From Pelagibacteraceae bacterium (lineage in GTDB: Bacteria > Pseudomonadota > Alphaproteobacteria > HIMB59 > GCA-002718135), in assembly GCA_002718135.1 (NCBI GenBank), contig PBDN01000014.1, positions 1-20,982 on the forward strand: a DNA stretch of 20,982 nt. Reading direction: 5' to 3'. The notes beneath the pieces are model-generated. The model was not told the DNA's origin, did not search any database, and saw only the letters and a list, made by a program, of their open reading frames with translations. The position numbers and the translations under genes are program-made. Each line of letters opens with the position of its first letter. Within the stretch, counting starts at the first letter, position 1. Shown piece after piece: positions 15,739 through 20,982 of the stretch.

Positions 15739-16834
15739 TAAATATAAAAAAATAGTAATTAAAATTGGATCATCATCTATAGTAGATCCTAAAACAAAAA
15801 AAATTAGATCGAAGTGGATTAGTGATTTTTGTAAAGATATTGCAAAACTTCATAAAAATAAAAAAATAATTATAGTGTGCTCTGGAGCAATTGCCTTAGG
15901 GTCTGATTCTATTTCAAAAACTAAAAATATTCGTAAATTAGAAGAAAAACAAGCTGCTGCTGCAATAGGTCAAATAGAATTAGCTTATCAATGGAAACAA
16001 AAATTAAAAAAATATAAAATAAAGGTAGCACAACTATTACTTACACTAGATGATAGTGAAATCAGGCGACGATATTTAAATGCCAGAAAGACAATAAATG
16101 CACTCCATCAAAAAAATATTATACCAATTATTAATGAGAATGACACTGTTGCTACAGAAGAAATACGCTATGGTGACAATGATCGTCTTGCAGCAAGAGT
16201 TGCTCAAATGTCTGATTCTGATTTACTAATTCTTTTAAGTGATATTGATGGTTTATATAGTAAGAATCCTGTTAAAAATAAAAATGCTAAAAAAATTAGC
16301 GAAGTATATACAATTAATAAAGAGATTAAAAAAATGGGCAATTATCAATCTTCAAATTTAGGAAGTGGTGGAATGGCGACAAAAATTTGGGCTGCTGAAA
16401 TATGTATGAATAACGGATGCACAACAATAATTACCAATAGTACAAAAAAGAATCCTTTGATTAATACTTCAATAAAAAATTCAACAATTTTTTACTCAAA
16501 TAAAACAACTTCTTCTTCTAGAAAACAATGGTTGCTAAATCATTTACATCCATCAGGAAAAATTTATTTAGATGAAGGAGCTTCGAGGGCAATTATGAAT
16601 AATAAAAGTCTCTTACCTGCAGGAATAATTGAGGTAAGTGGTAAATTTAATAGAGGTGATGTAGTTACTATCCTCTCATATAAACAAAAAAAAATAGGAA
16701 TAGGAATATCTGCTTATGATATTAATGAGGCAAAAAAAATTATTGGTAAAAAAACTAGAGAAATATCAAAAATATTAGGATATGATGGCAGAGATGAAAT
16801 AATTCATAAAGATGATCTTGTAAAAACAACATGA
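15731..16834 (+). CDS. proB: Glutamate 5-kinase with PUA domain
   Basis: First step of proline synthesis: phosphorylates glutamate to gamma-glutamyl phosphate. The amino-acid kinase domain (about 1-255) shows KIGSSSIVD, CSGAIALG, INENDTVATEEIRYGDNDRLAARVA (near 135-160) and LLSDIDGLYSKNP. A C-terminal PUA domain (about 275-355) starts around HPSGKIYLDEGA and includes AGIIEVSGKFNRGDVV. The length of 367 is typical of the two-domain form. The start overlaps obgE by eight bases and the end overlaps proA as ATGA, so the proline genes are coupled. Allosteric inhibition by proline is known for the family, but the residues responsible are not assessed here. Confidence 0.95.
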   Translation: MIDKYKKIVIKIGSSSIVDPKTKKIRSKWISDFCKDIAKLHKNKKIIIVCSGAIALGSDSISKTKNIRKLEEKQAAAAIGQIELAYQWKQKLKKYKIKVAQLLLTLDDSEIRRRYLNARKTINALHQKNIIPIINENDTVATEEIRYGDNDRLAARVAQMSDSDLLILLSDIDGLYSKNPVKNKNAKKISEVYTINKEIKKMGNYQSSNLGSGGMATKIWAAEICMNNGCTTIITNSTKKNPLINTSIKNSTIFYSNKTTSSSRKQWLLNHLHPSGKIYLDEGASRAIMNNKSLLPAGIIEVSGKFNRGDVVTILSYKQKKIGIGISAYDINEAKKIIGKKTREISKILGYDGRDEIIHKDDLVKTT

Positions 16835-18087
16835 CCAATATTAGAGAAATAATTTATAACTTGGGTAAGAATGCTAAAATTGCTTCTCAACTTATTAGAT
16901 CAGTAGATATAACAAAAAAAAATATTGCTCTTAAAAATTTAAAAAAAAATATTGAATTAAATGCAGATAAAATAATAGAAGAAAATTCAAAAGATTTAGA
17001 TAATGCTGTCAAAAAAAATTTGTCTCCACCGCTAATAAATAGACTTAAAGTAAATAAAGATACAATTAATGGGTTAATTAAAAGTATTAACATAATATTA
17101 GAGCTACCAGATCCAACTGGAAAAATTTTACATGAATGGACTCAACCAAATGGCTTAAAATTTAAGAAAATATCTGTGCCCTTGGGTGTAATAGGAGTAA
17201 TTTATGAATCAAGGCCAAATGTAACAGTCGACGCAGCATGTATTTCTTTAAAGTCAGGAAATGCTCTAATTTTAAGAGGAGGTAGTGACAGTTTTTATAC
17301 TTCTAAATTTCTTGTTGAAATAATTTCAAAATCTTTCGATGAAGCAGGAATTCCAAAAAATATTATACAAATGATACCAACCACTGACAGAAAAGCTGTT
17401 GATCATCTTTTACAAATGACAGAATATGTAAACGTAATTATTCCAAGAGGAGGCAAAAGTCTAATAACAAAAATTAAATCAACAAGTAAAATTCCTGTTA
17501 TTAAACATCTAGAAGGTATATGTCATATTTATGTAGATCATGAAGCTGATCTTGAAATTGCAAAAAAAGTAATTTTAAATAGCAAATTAAGAAGACCGGA
17601 AATCTGTGGAGCAACAGAAACATTATTAATTGATGAAAAAATAAAACAAAAAGCAAAAGATTTAATAATGCCTCTTAAGGAATTAGGATGTGAAATCAGA
17701 GGAGATAAATTTATTCAATCAATTGATAAATCTTTTATTAATGCTTCTGAAGCTGACTGGTCAACTGAATATTTAGACAAAATTTTATCAGTAAAATTAG
17801 TTAATGGTATTAATGAAGCTATTCATCATATTCAAACTTATTCTTCGGGTCACACAGATTGTATTATTACTGAAAATGAAGATTCATTTAAAACTTTTTA
17901 CAATAACATTGATAGTGCCATAATACTTAAAAATGCTTCAACTCAATTTGCTGATGGAGGTGAGTTTGGCTTTGGTGCTGAAATTGGCATATCTACTGAT
18001 AAATTGCACGTTAGGGGACCAGTAGGAGCTCAACATTTAACCAGTTTTAAATATATTATCCATGGCAGTGGCCATGAAAGACCATAA
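16831..18087 (+). CDS. proA: Gamma-glutamyl phosphate reductase
   Basis: Second step of proline synthesis: reduces gamma-glutamyl phosphate to glutamate semialdehyde with NADPH; aldehyde-dehydrogenase superfamily. Family blocks are VPLGVIGVIYESRPNVTVDA (116-135), LRGGSDS (148-154), PRGGKSLI (205-212), catalytic C259 in RRPEICGATETLL, and FADGGEFGFGAEIGISTDK near the end. The length of 418 is normal. The message passes directly from its TAA to the TTG start of nadD, in the same frame. Confidence 0.96.
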   Translation: MTNIREIIYNLGKNAKIASQLIRSVDITKKNIALKNLKKNIELNADKIIEENSKDLDNAVKKNLSPPLINRLKVNKDTINGLIKSINIILELPDPTGKILHEWTQPNGLKFKKISVPLGVIGVIYESRPNVTVDAACISLKSGNALILRGGSDSFYTSKFLVEIISKSFDEAGIPKNIIQMIPTTDRKAVDHLLQMTEYVNVIIPRGGKSLITKIKSTSKIPVIKHLEGICHIYVDHEADLEIAKKVILNSKLRRPEICGATETLLIDEKIKQKAKDLIMPLKELGCEIRGDKFIQSIDKSFINASEADWSTEYLDKILSVKLVNGINEAIHHIQTYSSGHTDCIITENEDSFKTFYNNIDSAIILKNASTQFADGGEFGFGAEIGISTDKLHVRGPVGAQHLTSFKYIIHGSGHERP

Positions 18088-18669
18088 TTGAAAAAAGTTG
18101 GACTACTTGGCGGCTCATTTGACCCACCTCATAAGGGGCATATATATATTTCATTAGAAGCAAAAAAAATTTTGAAACTAGATGAAATTTGGTGGTTGAT
18201 AACACCTAAAAATCCACTTAAAATATTAGAACCTGCAAGTTATAATGAAAGACTAAAAAATTGTAAAAAAATTACATTAAATAAACCTATTAAAATAAAA
18301 CAGATTGAAAAAAAAATAAATTCTAAGTGTTCATATCAAACAATTAAATTTATTAATAATTTTTATGAACATATTGATTTTGTATGGTTAATGGGAGCAG
18401 ACAATTTAATTAATATGCATAAATGGGAAAAATGGAGAAAAATTTTTTCTTATATGCCTATTGTAGTTTTTAGAAGACATGGATATAATAATAAGGCTAT
18501 AAATAGCAAGGTATCAAAGGTGTTTAAAAATAAACAAGTTAATCAAAATTTTTTAAAAAAAAATAATTTTTCTCAATTGCCTTTGTGGTCTTTTATTACT
18601 AATAAAGAAATTAGAATATCATCTACAGAAATTAGAAAACAAAGAAATAACTTAAGAGGTAAAAATTAA
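18088..18669 (+). CDS. nadD: Nicotinate-nucleotide adenylyltransferase, TTG start
   Basis: Makes deamido-NAD from nicotinate mononucleotide and ATP in NAD synthesis. The nucleotidyltransferase motif GGSFDPPHKGH (8-18) carries the HxGH pair H15 and H18; MGADNL and ISSTEIRKQ are the other signatures. The TTG is the first codon after the in-frame proA stop, so no upstream start exists, and translation gives MKKVGLLGGSFD with the expected distance to the motif. The length of 193 is normal. The ribosome binding site is poor; translation is probably coupled to proA. Confidence 0.93.
   Translation: MKKVGLLGGSFDPPHKGHIYISLEAKKILKLDEIWWLITPKNPLKILEPASYNERLKNCKKITLNKPIKIKQIEKKINSKCSYQTIKFINNFYEHIDFVWLMGADNLINMHKWEKWRKIFSYMPIVVFRRHGYNNKAINSKVSKVFKNKQVNQNFLKKNNFSQLPLWSFITNKEIRISSTEIRKQRNNLRGKN
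18656..18660 (+). promoter_or_regulatory. Ribosome binding site deciding the ATT start of rsfS
   Basis: GAGGT lies in the last nadD codons; GAGG ends five bases before the ATT at 18665. It is the only initiation signal near the 5' end of the rsfS frame. Confidence 0.65.
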
Positions 18670-19018
18670 AAACAACAATCAATTAACAAAGGTTATTTTT
18701 AATATTCTTGATAATGCTAAAGCAAATAATATTAAAGTCATTAGTTTAAAAAATAAGTCCTCAATTGCTGATTATTTTATTATTGCAACTTGTACGTCAA
18801 CAAGACATGCGAATTCTACTGCCGAAGAGTTAACTAAAGAATTAAAAAAATTAGGTATTAAATGTCCCACCCCTGAAGGAAAACCTAAATGTGATTGGTT
18901 AATTGTTGATGCAGGTCTAATTATTGTACATTTATTTCGTCAAGAAATTAGAGAAATATATAATCTTGAAAAGTTATGGGATTTAAGCTTTAATTCTGCT
19001 AATTCAAAATTAACATAA
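18665..19018 (+). CDS. rsfS: Ribosomal silencing factor RsfS, apparent ATT start
   Basis: RsfS binds ribosomal protein L14 and blocks joining of the subunits in starvation. The frame encodes 117 residues with clear family features: the VIxxILD-like first helix, KSSIADYFIIAT, STRHANSTAEEL, CDWLIVDAGLIIVHLF and REIYNLEKLWD. The nearest upstream in-frame stop is the TAA at 18653-18655. After it the codons are GAG GTA AAA ATT AAA, and no ATG, GTG or TTG occurs anywhere in the frame, so a scan limited to those starts misses it. ATT at 18665 has GAGG at a good spacing and places the first helix at the same distance from the N-terminus as in E. coli RsfS, as I recall it. The gene overlaps the nadD stop by five bases. 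The coding assignment is sure; the start codon is inferred. Confidence 0.88.
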   Translation: MKNNNQLTKVIFNILDNAKANNIKVISLKNKSSIADYFIIATCTSTRHANSTAEELTKELKKLGIKCPTPEGKPKCDWLIVDAGLIIVHLFRQEIREIYNLEKLWDLSFNSANSKLT

Positions 19019-19022
19019 ATTT

Positions 19023-20330
19023 ATGTACAATATTTCTAATAAAATAATTAAAGAAGTTAGTTTAACTCTAATTTTAGTTTTATTATTATTTTCAAATACT
19101 TTATTCGCTAAAAATAAAGAATCATATGAATATTTAGATTTATTTGGTCAAGTTTTTGACAGAGTACGCTCATCATATGTTGAGGAAGTAACTGATGAGG
19201 AACTAATTGAAAAAGCTATAGACGGAATGTTAACTGGTCTTGATCCTCATTCAGGTTTTATGAATGCAGAAATTTGGAAAGAAATGCAAGTTGACACCAA
19301 AGGTAAGTTTGGTGGATTAGGAATTGAAATAACTTTAGAAGAAGGTTTTGTTAAAGTAATTTCTCCAATTGAAGATACTCCTGCATATAAAGCTGGCGTC
19401 TTAGCTGGTGATTATATTATTCAAATAAATGAAACACCAGTTTTTGGATTAACTTTGAATGAAGCTGTTGATTTGATGAGAGGTGATAGAGGAGAACCAA
19501 TTACAATTACAATTTCTCGAGAAGGCTTAGAACCTTTTGAACTAACTATTATAAGAGATATCATCAAAGTACAATCTGTTAAAAGTGAAATTTATGAAAA
19601 TATTGGTTACTTAAGAGTTACTTCTTTTTCTGAACAATCCGAAGATGGTTTAAAAAAATCAATTAAAAAAATTAAAAAAGAATTAGGTCAAAATGAAAAA
19701 GGATATATCCTAGATTTAAGATCTAATCCTGGAGGACTATTAGATCAAGCTGTAAAGGTTACTGATATATTCCTAGAAAAAGGTGAGATTGTTTCTACTA
19801 GAGGTAGAGAAAAAAAAGATATTAAAAGATATAATGCGAAAAGTGGTGATCTCATCAACAAAAAACCCTTAGTCATTATTATTAATGGTGGCTCAGCTTC
19901 AGCTGCAGAAATTGTAGCTGGGGCACTTCAAGATCATAAAAGAGCTATTGTTATAGGCACTAATTCCTTTGGCAAGGGTTCCGTGCAAAGCATTATTCCT
20001 TTTCAAAAATCAAACTCAAATGAGATGACTGGTATAAGACTGACTACTGCCAGATACTACACTCCTTCGGGTAAGTCTATTCAAGGAAAAGGAATAGTCC
20101 CAGATATTATAGTAGAGCAAGGGGTTTTTGAATCCTTTGATTATCAAAACTTTTCAGAAGCAGATTTGAAAGACTCTCTTGATAAAGAAGATAAAAATAA
20201 AAACACAGAAGAAAGCCCTGAAGAAGAACTATCTGAAAAAGAAAAGAAGTTAAAAAAAGATTTTCAATTACAACGCGCTTTAGATTTGATTAGAGGATTA
20301 AGTATATATAAAGAATCTCTAACAAACTAA
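19023..20330 (+). CDS. ctpA: Carboxy-terminal processing protease (S41 family)
   Basis: Periplasmic serine protease that trims protein C-termini and is often involved in cell-wall enzyme turnover. A signal peptide or anchor spans about residues 8-29, ending near LFAKN. An N-terminal helical part includes DGMLTGLDPHSGFM. The PDZ domain runs about 95-178 (FGGLGIEI, DTPAYKAGVLAGDYIIQIN). The catalytic core has S293 in GGSASAAEIV and K318 in SFGKGSVQ, with the spacing of 25 seen in known CtpA enzymes. Residues 370-412 form a charged, glutamate- and lysine-rich linker before a final helix. The ATG is four bases after the rsfS stop. In many relatives rlmH and a murein peptidase gene lie between these two; both are absent here. 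The stop overlaps rppH (TAATG). Confidence 0.94.
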   Translation: MYNISNKIIKEVSLTLILVLLLFSNTLFAKNKESYEYLDLFGQVFDRVRSSYVEEVTDEELIEKAIDGMLTGLDPHSGFMNAEIWKEMQVDTKGKFGGLGIEITLEEGFVKVISPIEDTPAYKAGVLAGDYIIQINETPVFGLTLNEAVDLMRGDRGEPITITISREGLEPFELTIIRDIIKVQSVKSEIYENIGYLRVTSFSEQSEDGLKKSIKKIKKELGQNEKGYILDLRSNPGGLLDQAVKVTDIFLEKGEIVSTRGREKKDIKRYNAKSGDLINKKPLVIIINGGSASAAEIVAGALQDHKRAIVIGTNSFGKGSVQSIIPFQKSNSNEMTGIRLTTARYYTPSGKSIQGKGIVPDIIVEQGVFESFDYQNFSEADLKDSLDKEDKNKNTEESPEEELSEKEKKLKKDFQLQRALDLIRGLSIYKESLTN

Positions 20331-20794
20331 TGACAAAAGAATATAGAAAATGTGTTGGGATGATGATTTTAAATCCAAAAAAAGAAATCCTAGTAGGTAA
20401 AAGACTTGATCACCCAAGTGGATTTTGGCAAATGCCTCAAGGTGGGATAGATAACTATGAAATACCAGAAGAAGCTGTATGGCGTGAAATGATGGAGGAA
20501 ATTGGCACCAACAATGCAAGTTTAATAAAATCATCAAAACAATGGATTAATTATGAAATTCCTCAAGAGACTTTGGATACTTTGCCTTGGGGCAAAAAGT
20601 ACATAGGCCAAACACAAAAATGGTTTGCATTTAAATTTTTGGGAAAAGACTCTGAAATAAATGTAGGAACAGATAACCCAGAATTCAGTGAGTGGAAATG
20701 GTCAAATCACAACTTGCTTGTTGAAAATATAGTACCCTTCAAAAGAAAAGTTTATGCAAAAGTATTAGATGAATTTTTTGATATATTTAAATGA
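20330..20794 (+). CDS. rppH: RNA 5'-pyrophosphohydrolase (Nudix)
   Basis: Removes pyrophosphate from the 5' end of primary transcripts and so triggers RNase E-dependent decay; alphaproteobacterial members (also called InvA or IalA) may hydrolyse dinucleoside polyphosphates as well. The Nudix box GX5EX7REUXEEXGU is intact at residues 38-60 (GGIDNYE, then REMMEEIGT). The start RKCVGMMILN, the block FWQMPQGGID and the late WFAFKF match RppH. The length of 154 is typical. The ATG shares a base with the ctp stop, and its own TGA overlaps the next ATG (ATGA). Confidence 0.94.
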   Translation: MTKEYRKCVGMMILNPKKEILVGKRLDHPSGFWQMPQGGIDNYEIPEEAVWREMMEEIGTNNASLIKSSKQWINYEIPQETLDTLPWGKKYIGQTQKWFAFKFLGKDSEINVGTDNPEFSEWKWSNHNLLVENIVPFKRKVYAKVLDEFFDIFK

Positions 20795-20982
20795 AAAAAT
20801 TTATTTTTATTTTTTTAATATTTTTTTTTGTAAATGCAAATGGAAGTGAGCTTAAATCATTAGAGGAGTCTTTTAAAAATATTAAAAACCAAGGCGAAAA
20901 ATCATTACTATTAATGCAACGGTGTTCAGCCATTTATGGTGCTCTTTCTACAATGCCTCCAGTTGAATTAAATATTAATGAA
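20791..20982 (+). CDS. Secreted protein of unknown function, 3' end cut by window edge
   Basis: The first 64 residues are visible and the frame is open to the edge. MKKF is followed by a very hydrophobic, phenylalanine-rich segment (4-14) and a plausible signal peptidase site after VNA (14-16). The mature part starts polar with a short amphipathic stretch (SLEESFKNIKNQGEKS) and has one cysteine (C45, QRCSAIYGAL). I do not recognise a family. It overlaps the rppH stop by four bases (ATGA), so it is the next gene of the same transcript. The gene is likely real; its function is unknown. Confidence 0.7.
   Translation, partial: MKKFIFIFLIFFFVNANGSELKSLEESFKNIKNQGEKSLLLMQRCSAIYGALSTMPPVELNINE

Noticed and set aside
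16887..17093. Open antisense frame of 68 codons within proA
   Set aside because: It lies opposite a clear proA coding region, encodes only low-complexity hydrophobic sequence and has no supported start. Similar antisense frames inside argH, lysA, obgE and rppH were dismissed for the same reason.
1..20982. tRNA genes, CRISPR arrays, insertion sequences, prophage or defence genes
   Set aside because: Intergenic space is too small for most of these, no repeats or transposase-like frames were seen, and all sizeable frames are explained by housekeeping genes.

Overview
The window is AT-rich chromosomal DNA (by eye about 30% GC) with very short intergenic gaps, many 1-8 base gene overlaps and no mobile elements, tRNAs or CRISPR arrays. 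Gene families and gene order point to a low-GC, streamlined, probably marine alphaproteobacterium of the Pelagibacterales, HIMB59 or AEGEAN-169 kind. The signs are argH-lptM-lysA, metX-metW behind a SAM-II riboswitch, and rplU-rpmA-obgE-proB-proA-nadD-rsfS-ctp-rppH. The exact clade cannot be fixed from the window alone.

Region 1 (1-4722, minus strand): an apparent operon of fadN-type 3-hydroxyacyl-CoA dehydrogenase/enoyl-CoA hydratase, an AMP-forming acyl-CoA ligase, and metY (O-acetylhomoserine sulfhydrylase, cut by the left edge). Region 2 (4829-7645, plus): argH, a small LptM-type lipoprotein and lysA, packed almost without gaps. Region 3 (7642-8816): a zinc-ribbon membrane protein on the minus strand, divergent from a plsC-type acyltransferase. 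Region 4 (8813-11073, minus): tyrA preceded by a fused chorismate mutase-aminotransferase, so two genes can cover every step from chorismate to tyrosine.

Region 5 (11152-13874, plus): a promoter, a SAM-II riboswitch, metX, metW and gloB. MetX makes the acylhomoserine that MetY uses, so both halves of the direct-sulfhydrylation route to methionine lie in the window, about 10 kb apart. Region 6 (13917-20982, plus): a long co-directional run with a promoter, rplU, rpmA, an intrinsic terminator, obgE, proB, proA, nadD, rsfS, ctp, rppH and the start of a secreted protein. It combines ribosome assembly, proline synthesis, NAD synthesis, periplasmic proteolysis and mRNA 5'-end processing.

Most genes are ordinary housekeeping genes and I did not find a wholly new system. 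The most notable points are: rsfS has no ATG, GTG or TTG codon anywhere in its frame and appears to start at ATT; an AroQ-HisC fusion sits beside tyrA; the SAM-II riboswitch has a possible long-range switching helix; and a terminator hairpin abuts the obgE start codon.
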